Assembly (NCBI GenBank): GCA_905331475.1
Contig: CAJNYU010001954.1
Coordinates: 45,341-109,340, forward strand
Source of the DNA: Rotaria socialis
Lineage: Eukaryota > Rotifera > Eurotatoria > Philodinida > Philodinidae
Length of the DNA: 64,000 nt
Direction: 5' to 3'
Of this stretch, positions 50,170 to 62,171 are shown one piece after another. A model generated the notes under the pieces. The model made no database searches, was not told where the DNA came from, and worked only from the letters and a program-made list of their open reading frames with translations. The position numbers and the translations under genes are program-made. Within the stretch, counting starts at the first letter, position 1, and each line of letters starts with the position of its first letter.

Positions 50170-50814
50170 AAGTTTATTTTTATGAGTGTTGAATATTTTA
50201 CCCTTATACGTATGAATTTTTCAAAACATTCATTCGCCGTCTTTCTGAACAAATAATGGCTCAAAATAAAACAACAGATGAGAAGATGTTATCTTCGCTT
50301 TTCATGACTGCTTCTAAATTATATTTCCGATTGTTCTTACGATAGTACACGAGCGAATTGAACATTTGAAAACTTGGTGGTGGTTGAATAGCCAGTTTTT
50401 AGTCAAAAACTATTGCTGTGTACAAAAGCTTTTGGGCGTTTATTTTGGTTAGAATGCTTTTTTTTATGTGTAATTAATATTTTTTCTTGTATTATTGAAT
50501 TAAGATTCATTATTGTTTGCCACTAACAAATTCTCAGTTCATTCTTCCTACCTGTGTTGTTGATGAGCTACTGTTTTTCTTTGTAGATGATTTTTCATTC
50601 ATGAATAAAGTATTATCCTGTCGTTACTGCAAATATTTTCTCATAGTGATACAGTAGATAATAATTGATTTGTTTTCACGTTTTTATATCAATGAGAATG
50701 GTGAACACTGAGTTGTTGCTGTTAGTGTCGACAAATGTGACTTTATGGCGCTAACTTATGTTCAGAACATATATATATATATATTCTTATCCTTCCTATT
50801 GAATATATATCACT
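50170..50814 (+). other. No gene seen
   Basis: AT-rich 3' flank of the preceding ORF, with an ATATAT run near 50768-50784. Confidence 0.4.
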
Positions 50815-51470
50815 CTAAAAAAAATAGGTTTTTCACGGAACCTTAAAAGTTCCACACTTTTGCACCGAACCTTTTAAAGTTCTGCGGAGTGCAAATGGAT
50901 TCGTGGTTCCCTTTCTGAACCTTTTTAAGTTCAGCAGATTTTACAGGGTTCGGCCAATTTGCGACGGAGTTTTTTGCAAGTCCCGTGAGGTGCTTTGTGG
51001 TTTCGTAGATCATGTACTGAACCTCTCAGAGTTTCGTGAAATGACCTAAGGTTTCGTACATCATCCACCGAACCTAACATAGTCTCCTAAAATGAACTAA
51101 GGCTTCGTAATATGCCGACAGAGCCATTGTTGACTTCGTTTATCAAAAAAGTAGTTCCGCCTTTTTGATACGGAGCCACCGATAATTTCGTTAATAATCC
51201 GAAGGTTTCGTGTTTTTTGCGCGGAACTACTCGACAGTTTCTGTATGCCTATGTGGTTTGGTCCATTTTACACGAAACCACGGGTAGTATCGTTGAGCAT
51301 GCGTAGGATCTGTATTTTTTGGCAGGAACTCTTCTAATTTTCTGGTCGGCTACACGATTTAGTGCATTTCGAACGAAACGCTTCATAGGCTCCAACGTTA
51401 TTTGAAGGTTTCGTACGTTTCCTACTGAATCACAATGGTTCCGTTAAATTTTTTCATATATTTCCCATAA
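50815..51470. repeat. Degenerate GGTTTCGT / CCGAACC repeat field
   Basis: About 650 bp in which the motifs GGTTTCGTA, ACCGAACCT, AAAGTTC and GGTTCCG recur every 40-70 bp in similar order, with many substitutions. GC content is higher than the surroundings. No ORF persists. It looks like an old minisatellite or an internally repetitive transposon. Confidence 0.55.
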
Positions 51471-51811
51471 AAACACGAAAGAGTATATGGTTCTGCGCCA
51501 TACCGATAGTGGTCCTCCTTTCTTTCAATCATGGCGAGTTCAGTATTCGCGTCGGGATGGGTCTGATTAAGTCCACTACAAAGAGGCTCCCACCAAAAAC
51601 ATTAAAAGATTCCAACATTTCCATGCACCGAAGTCAAAACAATGTATCGTAGTGGCTACCTTACTTTAAGAGCTTTCTCTCCTTTCACGACACTTTCATT
51701 TAGGTTATCGAGGTCCAGCAACCCGAGTATGTACTCAGTTTTCCCCGTCCAGTTCCCATTGGTCAGAAAATCGGTCCCTCCCAGAGCCAAAAGCTGCAGA
51801 AGTAGCTTGAG

Positions 51812-51871
51812 CGTGCGGGTGTTGGTTTGTCGGTGTGAAATTTAGTTTTGTCTTTATCCACACCCACACCC
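51812..51871. repeat. Telomere-like GGGTGTTGG hairpin, copy 3
   Basis: CGTGCGGGTGTTGGTTTGTC facing CCACACCCACACCC, with a further CACACTCACACCCA at 51932-51945. Degenerate. Confidence 0.5.
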
Positions 51872-51993
51872 ATTTACGGTGGGAAACGGCAGTATACGAC
51901 CGTTTCTGGTAGCCGTAATGCTCGACCTGGGCACACTCACACCCATATCTTATAAATTGCATGACGGAAAGACAGATTCAGTCATATATAGCT

Positions 51994-54900
51994 TCATTTT
52001 TTATTTGTACGAAAAATAGGTGGATAATCTCGACAATCGTTATTGAAAAAAATTAAGCTTTCACTTTGAACTTGTTGAGCCGATGTGCTCGATCCAAATA
52101 GTTGATTGTTGCATTGTACGCGGCACGGCCAATCGCATAGCCTAGTTTGTTGATTCCACCATAAATCGTATGGAACATTGTTAGCACGAGGGCAACGAAA
52201 ATCAATTCTGGAGCCCGATACACATCGATGGAAGATATTGCAGTATTGACTGGACAAATATGCACCATTGGTCTGACCATTACAACTGACGTTCGAGTCG
52301 ACAATTAAAAAGTCTTAAATTGAGATAAAGAAAGTATATGGATCGAGTTCTTTCACCTATATGCAAAACAGAGCAAACGTTTTAGCCTACCGACTCAGTC
52401 TCATTCATCCTGTTCAATGTGCTCGAAAACATTACTGACATGTACGTTTTATTTATTCATACATCAGAGGACGCACTGCTTTCAAGTAGACCACCAATAT
52501 GTTGATATCAAAAACAATCTATGTCTACAAAAATCATACCACTGTAACAAAAGGAAAGAAATCAATGAGAAAATATAAAATAAATACTATCGAAATGCTA
52601 TTTCAATATCTAAACGATCAATAAGCCTCGCTGCATGCTAATATCACAATCAGATGAAGATAAAACAACAAAAGACAGAGATCATCAAACATGAAAAGTT
52701 AGTCAATGCCTGGTCCAAGATGGGACAATAAATGCTACCAAAGAAGTTATTTTTTGATTTAACTCAACTAAAATCCTACTAGGATATTCTAAAAGAGCAT
52801 TTCTCGAATTGCTATATTAATCGTGACAATCAGGGTGACCATGGAGTTTCATTCGCGACCATCGTCGTTACTCATGGTCCATGAATTATTGAAGTTTTCA
52901 GTGGTTATAGATTACTATGAAATATCTGAACATGCATCGTGTAGCACAAGTCAAGATAGCGGTACGATATTAGTTAGTGCACTTTATCTAAGGATGAAAT
53001 ACACGAAGCTTACGGAATTCGAATGAAAATGGGCAGGTTTGAATGTATCACTTGGAGATTGACACTAATCATATAGACAAAGGAAGCATAAAAACGCATT
53101 AATCAAGAAAATGAACAATTATCAAAGAAGATGCTAGCTAAAATTTCTATTCCAATGATTATTTTCACTAGAATTTGCTTTCTTTCAATTTTTATTGTTT
53201 AAATCAGAGCTCGGACGAGTACAAGTAAAAGTACGTTTATTCAAGTACAAAAAAAGTACTTGTAGTTGCTGATGTACTTGTACCGAAAAAAATATACTTG
53301 TACGTGTACATCTACTTGTGTTTGTACTTATGGTTTCAAAGTTATATTGGTATATTTTTAGTTGTTGGGCACGTATGCTTGCTTCTATATTTGTGTTTCA
53401 TAACGAAAAAGTTATTACTTTTGTATTCTAACTTGATGCATAAATGCATAGTATATTGTGCATAATGGTGTCTACCCAAGATGAGAAAGTATATTCTACA
53501 TTTTTATGTACTTCTATATATGTCCAACGTATCTTCAAGTATTCTTAGGTATTTCTAAGCATTTCCATCTATTTCAAAGCGACAGAAATTCATGACAGAT
53601 GCTTACAAATATCCAGAAATAGTTGAAAATACTTCTGGAATACAATGAAGTTATATAGAAATGCATGGAAATATAGAAAAACGCATTTTCTATACAGTTT
53701 GCTGATATGTAAGAAACCTTGGAGAAGCACTATAATATCATCTGCTCAAAATTCAAAAAGAAATAACAGTATTGAAAAGCAACCTTCCATCCTCCATTGC
53801 GAAATGCGTGGAAAAATTGTCCATTTCTGTCATTCTAGTTTCTTCAAAATGAGCTATTATATTCATAAACGACGATGATACTATAGGTCAATTTCATATA
53901 TTAGCAAAATTATCGATAATATTCAGAAAAAAATTATGCCTATTCATATTCAAGATCCACAACACAAATACATAATGCCGTAATGAACTTTCAAACAGTT
54001 GGCATGAAACTTGTTAAATATGGATTCTTAGAGTTTTAAAAAGGAGATTCGCAAAGACAGATTTTTGAATATGAATATATAAATACATATATATATATAT
54101 GGAGTCGGTCAATCTGATCGGGTATCCCAATTCTTTTTATTATCAAAATGCATCTATAATATATCAGATAATAGTGGTTTTTTTACTAGTTATAATACCT
54201 GTGTAGTGCCAACGAGCTATCGAGTATAGGAGGTCTATGACATGTTCAATACCAGAATAATCAAGCGTCTTCAGGAAATATGTTCATTAATATCAACAGA
54301 TTTTCTGAAAATATTTGATTGTTTTGATTTCGAACATGTTATGGACCTATTGTGCTTGATAGATTGTTAGCACTACACAAGTATTATAACTGGTAAAAAA
54401 AATCACTATTATCTTATATATTATAGATGTACTTTGATAATAAAAAGAATTAGGGTACCCGGCCGACTGGCCAACCTCATATATATATACATATATTTGC
54501 CATTTCTTCGAAAATAGAGTCAACATCACTAATTATTCCAATGAAATATTGAATGTACATAAACAGGTCATCTGATCTATCTTAATATTTGACTAAAAAA
54601 TTTTAAAACATTTCACACATTGAAATAAATATTCGATGATACAACGGTGCTTTTATTTTGAGTATATGTAAAAGAATTAAAATCATTTTCATTTAGCGAT
54701 TGATTAGAATAAAAAATATACTACAACAAGGCTTAACATACTTATGCGCCATCTGTACCAGTTTCACTTAGAGTATCATGAAGAGTTGAAAATTATTACT
54801 TTAAACTTTTGAGTAAAGTTTCAATTTCAGACAAATTAAAAAATACATGGAATAAAAGAAATTATTTCCTATTTTGAGCAAATTATATAAAGTAGCCTTT

Positions 54901-57769
54901 TGCAGATAAGTGTAATTCCATAGCTATTTGCCTCGCATAAAAATATATCTGATTAATACTTTTTTCAAGTATAAGTACAAGTATAAGTATATGCACAAGT
55001 ACAAGTACTAACGCAACTACCAAGTACTTGTACTTGCATTTCGTCATAAGTACTTCGTACTTATACGTGTACTCGAAAAAGTACGAGTACAAATACTTTC
55101 GTTCGAGCTCTAGCTTAAATAGGTATATTTACTTCTTATTATACACGCAAACGATGAATTCCTTGTCAACGTAGCGATTTTTCTGAAATCAAAAGCAGTA
55201 GTGTATACTTACTCCAGATAATATATTCAGTTAGGAAAACTTCTGACATCGATAGCTTCGTATGACTGAACTTGTTGTCACAATCACACATGTAACTCTT
55301 CTGGTGATGCTCACTTAGAAGTGCTGCCCATATTCTAGCGAGTAAATTTCTTGTTAGATCAATGTTCGTTGTTATTAGATTGTCCTTATCTCTACCAGTC
55401 AAATCAGCAAATGAGAACGAAAGCGAGTAATCTTAGGAAAACAATCGATTATTAGAACGGACGGATGACCACAGAGTGGTGCAGAGATGTTTACCATGCT
55501 ACAGTATTTACTCGAAGCAATGACTTTGAGATGGTCAGTTACCTTTTGGTAATGATCACTGACCACCTTTAGTATGGGAGCTCATTGTCTCTCTACTAGT
55601 TTCTTTACGAAAATGGGTCTTAGGCAAGTAATTTCAATTTTCAAAGTTTCGAAAGCAAGATTGTGTTTCTCATTCATTGTGATAATGGTGCAGTAGTGAC
55701 AGAATTTTGCTCGACCCAATCTGGCAGCAGTTCGATTGATAAATCTGACAAGGTGGATATTCCTACATTAGCGTGATGATTGGGTACATTACCACTCAGT
55801 AAAACAGTGCTCAAATAAATTAGAGCAGACGGTATTGTACGAATGATTCTGTATAGACTCGATGAAAGAGAACCTGAAGACATGAAGAATGGTCTGAAAT
55901 AAATTGCATGCATGTATTAGACACAGAAAAGCAAAGAGATCCGTTCTGTAAAAGAAGGATGATTCTTGTTTAGTACTGATTCCGACACCGTGACCAGCAT
56001 AAACATCGAGTTTTACTGACGAAAAATAACTGAATGAAAGCTTCCTAGAAAATTAGTCTGATAATTAAAACGATGTTCATAATCGAATGAATTTTCTATA
56101 ATTGACCATTGTGAAGCTCTTTGTCGAAACGTCAGAAACAGTATGTTTGAAAATTTCTCAGACAGGCAGAAAAGGCTAAGCGTCGTTCCAACATGCAAAA
56201 AGCTTCCTTCATCAAAAATTTCGAATTTCTCAAAATAGTCGCTCAGTCGAATCATCACTCTATGGCTTCAACAAGGGAATAGATAGTTTGAATCTTGAAG
56301 AAACACTTTCACGTAGTGTTTTTATTCTTCAAGTGAAATGCTTTCATCCAAACAATCTGTCTCTGAACGCAGGATTCGCAATAAAACATCGGCCGATCAG
56401 TTTCATTTTATGACAGTCTGTCATGCGAAAGGTATTTGCTCTTATATTCGACAGAGCTACAGATTGGAAATATCATCAAAGCAACGATGGAACACATTTC
56501 ACCAGCTACTACTAGTGTAGAATAGTTTCTGGTGACTTTAACCAAAATCAAGTTTTGAAACGAACAGAAACTATCACGAATACTAGAGCTTGCTCTGTTT
56601 ACTAGGGCAGCTATACGATTCTCATGGTTGTACAAAGATTTTCTACTGCTCGTAGAGAGCTTGATGCAGAAAAGTAAGTACACTTCATAATCTTTGAAGT
56701 TGAAGCAAATAGATTTTGTTTGATTTACTTTTTGCGCCAGGTTGTCGTCCGGGTAATGCTGGTACAGTCGCGATCGAAGTATAATAATCATTTGTTTCAC
56801 AGACACCCGTCTTATTGAAGGCAAAGTCGCATCTATATAAAGATGAGTAAATGTTTATCAAATCTGTTATTGAATGACACGAATAATTTTCAGGGTACAT
56901 AGTATTAGTTATTTAGGCAGGAGACGGGTCTATCATCTTGCTAAACGTCTATCAAGCGCATATTTATTTTGATAGACTAGGGTGATCCTGCCACGACATT
57001 CACATCCTCAGAATGTGAAGTACGATAAATCCGTACTGTCAGACAGTTGAACCTTTAATCTCCTCTAGTATTGCAGGCGTCGACTGGGCACACAATCACA
57101 GGAATATATCCTGTGAGACGCGAACTATAGAGCTAGGATCGATGATCACCATTGTCTGCCGCATCATTGAATCCTATTCAGTCTATCTGTCTGCAATATT
57201 ATGTGATGATGATTTATAATTAGCAAGTATTAAACTAAGAATTAATCAATATTTTGCCAGTCACCTTCAATGGAACAGATGACGATCGGTGCTGAATCGA
57301 ATTTTTTCGCTGTATATTTGCAATATTCATTTTCAATCGTGTTTCACAAAATAGAGTTGAATGGAAGTACAAATTCAGATTCATCTGTTCGAAACGTATT
57401 AGTAAATTTTTTGACGAGTACTTCTTCAATAGTGATAGTATGTGTGGCAAGGGTCAAAGCCAAAAATTCGTAGATCGGAACTTACATTTGAGCTTTCTCA
57501 TCGAAATAGAATTTTTCTCCAAATTGTGGACATCCGTATGATCGCTTATGTTCACCGGCAATGCACGCATGAAACACATCGCAGTACCTCAAATCACGCC
57601 AAAATCCATCAAGACGGCCTTTGCATTCGAATGGAATATTGGTTAGAACATGCTGATTTAGAGTTGGAGATGCAAAGATGAATACTAATGCTAAACAAAA
57701 AAATGGAGCATTGTTTTCTAGTGACAGACAAAAAAGACAAAACTTACCGATAAAGAAATTTTGTCTCAT
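51994..57769 (-). CDS. Secreted chitin-binding protein with two CBM14 (peritrophin-A) domains
   Basis: Five exons (57748-57769, 57486-57690, 56729-56832, 55213-55431, 51994-52313) keep phase and give 289 aa. The signal peptide is split by intron 1 (MRQNFFI|ALVFIFASPT). CBM14 domain 1 has six Cys at 30, 44, 50, 61, 77 and 87 (FECKGRLDGFWRDLRYCDVF is its start). Domain 2 has Cys at 194, 208, 214, 224, 243 and 251 plus an extra Cys247 (QYCNIFHRCVSG, RLCDWPCRVQC). The linker exon (TGRDKDNLITTNIDLTRNLL) is unrecognised and is the weakest part of the model. CBM14 domains bind chitin; in a rotifer the jaws, gut lining or egg shell are plausible sites (inference). The last intron (2.9 kb) contains a 1.9 kb hAT-like element. 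Confidence 0.75.
53205..55112. mobile_element. hAT-like element, 1.9 kb, with AGTAC subterminal repeats
   Basis: Left end CAGAGCTCGGACGA, right end (reverse strand) TAGAGCTCGAACGA. The flanking 8-mers GTTTAAAT (53197-53204) and GCTTAAAT (55113-55120) differ at one base, fitting a hAT target duplication. Both ends carry dense AAGTAC/GTACTT repeats over about 130 bp. No transposase ORF remains. It contains a nested palindrome (54101-54478) and sits in the last intron of the CBM14 gene. Confidence 0.7.
54101..54478. mobile_element. Nested palindromic element inside the hAT-like element
   Basis: Inverted arms of about 140 bp: GGAGTCGGTCAATCTGATCG on the left mirrors GAGGTTGGCCAGTCGGCCGG read on the other strand from the right, followed by matching CCCAATTCTTTTTATTATCA. 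AT repeats (ATATAT) flank both ends, perhaps the target. Confidence 0.7.
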
Positions 57770-58493
57770 AGTAATGACAAACTTCTCTTTTTCTGAAGTA
57801 CGTATAAAGTTACGAAATGCACACTAGATTTGAAAGGGTTATTTTTCCTTTCAACACGGCGTCACTACTGAATTATTTTCTTTTTCAATGATGAAAAACT
57901 GATGTGATATGCAACACCTTTATATCTTTTCTCTTTGACATTTTCAAGTCTTTCCTTTCTGCATCGCTATATGTTGATCTATAATCAGCTGACGCTTTTT
58001 TTTCTATTTCGTATTGTTTTAGTATTGCGATGATCGTTCTTCAACAATGCTACTAAAGGTTGCTTCTACGTAGATGTGAAAACCGATTAACAAAGAGAGA
58101 AAGCAGAGAAGAAGCATTACGACAAGCAAAGAATGAGGATTATGTTAAAGATCAGGGCTTTCGACGGTTTATTTTTTCAGCGACGCAGAATGACAATCGG
58201 TTTGTTAATGCTTCTTTAAAGTTCAATTTAAAAAACGGTACAATTTGAAATACAAATTTGGCTTTGTTGTGATACTTTCATGGCCATCTTGTGTCGGATT
58301 GATAAATGAACGACTCATTCTCTCTTTCGAGAACTAATGTCGCAAAATGAGAAATAAACATAAAAGAAGCGGAATTTCGTCAGTCGTATTCTATGATTTA
58401 CAAAAGTATCTTAAAGTCACACGAAACTTTGAATGTGAGTGTGTGAGTGCTGATATGAGAGGAAAGAATAATAACATCCACACCAGGGGTCGC
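57770..58493 (+). other. Upstream of the CBM14 gene, no other gene seen
   Basis: Short frames at 58060-58248 and 58347-58589 have no recognisable features. The second runs into the hairpin element. Promoter of the CBM14 gene expected here. Confidence 0.4.
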
Positions 58494-59764
58494 AACGTGC
58501 TGGGTGGGTCACGTATTTCTTCGGTCTACCTGGACCGGCTTGTTCTATTTTTTTCTTATGCATCAAAAATAACTGATGCGTCAGAATAATTGTCGGTTTC
58601 AATATTTCTTCAATAGTCCTTTCAGCTGTCATAGTTTCGGACTGACTTTTTGTACCAAAATATTCAGCCTTGAATGCTCTACAAAACCGCAAAAAAGTGA
58701 ATCACACGGAGATAGAAACAAAGCAATTATTGTAGTAATACTTCTTCTAGCAAACATCGATATCAACTTTCAAAGAACTTGTATTCAAATTAATTTGCGC
58801 TTTTTCTTGCTAGTAAAACACTTTTAGAAAGCTTCACAGTAATATTTCTGATGCAATTATGAGCGCACTATATAATGAAACATGCGAAGGCATATTTCAA
58901 CTAAAAAATATTGACAAAAGCATACAGTTTTTGGTCAACTAGTCTGCCTCTGGCATATTTCGGCTTTTTATTTGAATTTAGTCGATACGAAGTAATATTT
59001 CTGCAGAATTAATGTATAACTCCATGATATTCCATAGTATCAGCCAGTACCTTTAAAAAAAACAGAAGGTTTTCACCAAAAAAATAGTACTTGGTGGAGT
59101 AGCATGAATTTTTCAAGAAAACGAAAATTTACTGGAAAAAACGCGTTTTTTTAGAAAATTTAAAGAAAAAATAATACTTATTTTATCCAACATGTTTTGA
59201 TTATGGAAGTTTTCAGTATACTAATAAGATAGAGCTTTTGAAGCCCTACAAAATTGGCAGTTAAATTTGTCTCATAGCTCGATATGAGAACGCATAAATA
59301 CAGGAAGTTGTAGTTCGCGCTCGAAATTTGTTGATGTTACTTGTTTTGTGCATTACTACAATCGCTTTTTTGTTTCTATCTCTATGTGGTTCACTTTTTT
59401 AATGGTTTTGTAGAGCATTCACGGCTGAATCTTTTGGTAAAAAAGTCAGTTCAAAACTATAAAAGCTGAAAGGAATATTGAAGAAATGCTGAGACCGCCA
59501 TTTATTCTGACGCATCCGTTACTTGTGATACTTTTTGCTCTCATATGAATTAGGAGATCTTTTGAAATTTATTAAGAAATCAAAGTCATACTGTGTACGT
59601 GTAGGAAACATTTTCTAAATGGTGCATTAAGTTTCTATCTTATCAATCTCAAGTATGATTAAAAGATAGTTCATCGGATTATGCCGGTCCGAGCGGGCGC
59701 GTCTAACTGACGGGTCGCAACGGGTCGGGTCGGTCCATGAAAAGTTGACCCGTTGCGACCCCTG
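58494..59764. mobile_element. Long hairpin element with CAGGGGTCGCAAC ends
   Basis: Left end CAGGGGTCGCAACG, right end reverse complement CAGGGGTCGCAACG. The arms (about 58494-58770 and 59320-59764) are inverted diverged copies sharing, for example, GAGATAGAAACAAA and TCAATATTTCTTCAATA, with about 550 bp between. The CAGGGG start suggests hAT, but the flanking 8-mers ATCCACAC and GTGTTTAT do not match. Confidence 0.7.
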
Positions 59765-60428
59765 GTGTTTATCTTCCATAGTTGACTCGATTTGGTGCGT
59801 ATTTTGGTTATAAAGTGTGTGACACATACGCTTTGAATCGATAGTACAGAGGAATCGTTCGAACTATTCTGCCTACAGGAAGTCTTGTTGGATTCCGATG
59901 TTTGACTCCAGGATGGACTATGATTAAAGGCGATGTGGACAGTTGAAGAAGGGTGAAGAGAAGACTTCACTCAGTTACCCACATCTTTACCGTTATAGAA
60001 GATCGTGCACATTCAAACGAATAAAACGAGTTTTTGAAGTAACGACTATATGATCCGATACGAAATTATCATACAGACTGCGAAGATTGCTTGAAATACA
60101 TCAGAGTCTGTTACCTATACAGAAATTTCTCAGCGTTCACCTATTTTTATTTTGCATTGCTCTTTTTAAAGATTACTTTCGTGGTTTATTCATACATCCA
60201 CATCAAAGCAGTTTCACGAGCAACTGACATAAGCCCAATCTTCACATATTACAACGAAAACATTGCCTCAAGAACATATAGAAGACTAAAAGTGAACTTT
60301 CAGAATTCTTTTTTGTGATGTTTTCTTGTCTTTTTTAGTAGAAACTGTACTCATAGGAAATAGAGTTAATTTTTCTGGATTGTCTCGAAAGTTAACGGTC
60401 ATTTAAAATGTTAATTTGTTTAAAATGA
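59765..60428 (+). other. No gene seen
   Basis: Downstream of the kelch locus; the frame at 60091-60318 has no recognisable feature. Confidence 0.4.
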
Positions 60429-61259
60429 TTAATGTAGTTCTGTGTTGAGAAAAACTGTACGATTATTCTCACTATTGGCAAACACTTTTTTGCTTGTTAA
60501 TATAAATGGTTTGTACGAAGATGGCAGATTTTTCGTTTTATCAATAGGCATATAGGTTTCTGTTGATGGATTGTAGAACTCAGCAGTATTTGTAATATGA
60601 TACTCATCACTGACTCCACCAACAACTAATACGTTTCCATTAATTAATACTGATGCTGTGTGAAAAAATCGTCCAAAATGCATGCTACCCAGTCAGACAA
60701 ACTATTTAAAAAAACGTGTAAAAACGCGTCGAAATTTCAACGAAAAAAAAATCGTAAAAAGCGCACATTTCTACGCGTTCGTAACGCGTTAAAGTTACTA
60801 AACGAACATTACTTCGTTCAAAAAATGAACNAAAACGCGTTCGAGAAATCGTTAAAACGGCGTTTTAATGATTGGTTACCGTTAAAACGCTGTTTTAACG
60901 AAATTTAAACTGGTTTTAACGCGTTATTTTCAAAGGTTTGTCTGACTGGGTACTATCGGTTGTCCACATGTTTGTTGATGGATCGTACAATTCAGAAGTA
61001 TTTAGAGGGCCAACACAAGCATCCTCTCCACCAGTAACTAACACTATTCTATCCAGTAATACAGATACGGCTTGCAAAAATCGTATATCATTCATACTAT
61101 TAACAATTGTCCACGTTCCTGACAATGGATCATGCAATTCAGTACTATTTAGAATACCACGGTTATTAGCTCCACCAATCATTAAAACTTTTCCATTTGT
61201 TAGCACGGCTGATATCGATTCATATCGTTCGATATGCATACTACTAGTATCAGACCATC
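60429..61259 (-). pseudogene. Kelch-repeat protein exon interrupted by a MITE
   Basis: Three kelch repeats of the bdelloid-typical form: VLTNGKVLMIGGANNRGILN then ELHDPLSGTW; VLLDRIVLVTGGEDACVG then ELYDPSTNMW; VLINGNVLVVGGVSDEYHIT then EFYNPSTETY. The exon starts after a TTTAG acceptor at 61260 and ends at 60429, without the usual six or seven repeats, so it may be a fragment; 5' exons were not found. A 263-bp TA-flanked element (60688-60950) lies between repeats 2 and 3 and introduces a stop after TQSDKPLKITR. Ignoring the element and one TA, the frame on both sides is continuous. Kelch repeats form a beta-propeller for protein or carbohydrate binding. Confidence 0.85.
60688..60950. mobile_element. 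TA-flanked MITE inserted in the kelch exon, 263 bp
   Basis: Perfect ends CCCAGTCAGACAAAC and GTTTGTCTGACTGGG, with TA at 60686-60687 and 60951-60952. The interior is full of ACGCGTT/AACGCG and GTTAAAACG motifs in both orientations. An ambiguous base N is at 60831. Tc1/mariner-type target. Confidence 0.88.
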
Positions 61260-61864
61260 CTAAATAGAAATAATTATGCCTATGTATTCTTTTTAAATAG
61301 ACTGTGTTCAGATCTAACAATCAGATAAGATAATCCAATCTTCTATAATCATAAAAGATCTTATTTACTTTTTTTTATCCGACATATTGCTGTCTTTCTA
61401 GATTGTTATGATGATAGTGTGATATAAAAAGAAGTTTAAAGCGAACGAAAGTGATTACGATTTGAAATTAACGTTTTTATACATTGTTTATACACAAAAT
61501 GTTGCTTTTCTCATTGGTATGGCCCTCGTCCTGAAGATAGGTGGAGGTTAAAAAGCGTTATACTAATGCTTGCTTGACTGCTGAATTTTCGACGACGTTT
61601 CTACCGTGGCGATATGTGTTTTTTCAAACTTTTTCGATGTGACAATGACAAGTATTAATACCAAGATGAGAGTACCTATAAAATTTATTAAGATGATAAA
61701 AAGACTGCAAAATAACTGCAGTTTAACAACAATATCCCCATCAAGACTTGACTTTGATGCGTATGCTACTCTACCCTAGGTCTTCGTAACGATAGTATGA
61801 CAAAGTTGTTACAACCGAAGTGTTCCCCTTCGATCGTAAGACGGAACAGACGAATAATACACGC
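61260..61864 (+). other. 5' side of the kelch locus, no exon identified
   Basis: No upstream kelch exon or signal-peptide exon could be recognised. Confidence 0.35.
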
Positions 61865-62171
61865 TCCTTTCTAGTATAGTGGTAGTACATTGTAAAAAAA
61901 AGGGTTTATGAAAGTGCAACGTGTCACATACCTTTTTTCCGTTTTGAAAAATCTGATAAACCCTTTTCCCAAGTCATAAACCTAAAGACCGTTTATTATC
62001 TTCGTCATATACGGAAAAAAAGGGTTTATGATACGTTGCACTTTCATAAACCCTTTTTTTGTAAAATACCCTATCAAAAACGTTTTTTCCGTTTATTATT
62101 CTGCGGATTATTTTTACAGTGTACAGCTGCCCGGAAAGCAGAAGACGTAGGTTCGACTCCAGCGGAGGGAG
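61865..62171 (+). tRNA. tRNA-like gene split by a MITE (pseudogene)
   Basis: The 5' half 61865-61887 has acceptor strand TCCTTTC and A-box-like TAGTATAGTGGTAGTA. The 3' half 62124-62171 has an anticodon arm (CTGC, loop CCGGAAA, GCAG), B-box-like GGTTCGACTCC, and acceptor strand GGAGGGA. The two acceptor strands pair over 7 positions (with two G-T pairs) and the D stem pairs. A 234-bp TA-flanked element separates the halves after the D arm. The anticodon would be GGA, but position 33 is C instead of T, there is no long serine-type variable arm, and the T stem has an A-A mismatch, so it was probably already a degenerate tRNA or tRNA-derived sequence. Confidence 0.6.
61888..62121. mobile_element. 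TA-flanked palindromic MITE, 234 bp, inside the tRNA-like gene
   Basis: Ends CATTGTAAAAAA and, on the other strand, CACTGTAAAAATAA, with TA at 61886-61887 and 62122-62123. Inner inverted copies AAAGGGTTTATGAAAGTGCA and TGCACTTTCATAAACCCTTT. No ORF. Tc1/mariner-type. Confidence 0.82.

Noticed and set aside
55674-55913. Ser/Leu-rich minus-strand frame as an extra CBM14-gene exon
   Set aside because: It would need a phase that breaks the otherwise consistent five-exon model, and it has no Cys pattern.
60660-60908. 82-codon Lys/Arg-rich plus-strand frame containing an X
   Set aside because: Lies inside the kelch MITE and reads its ACGCGTT repeats.
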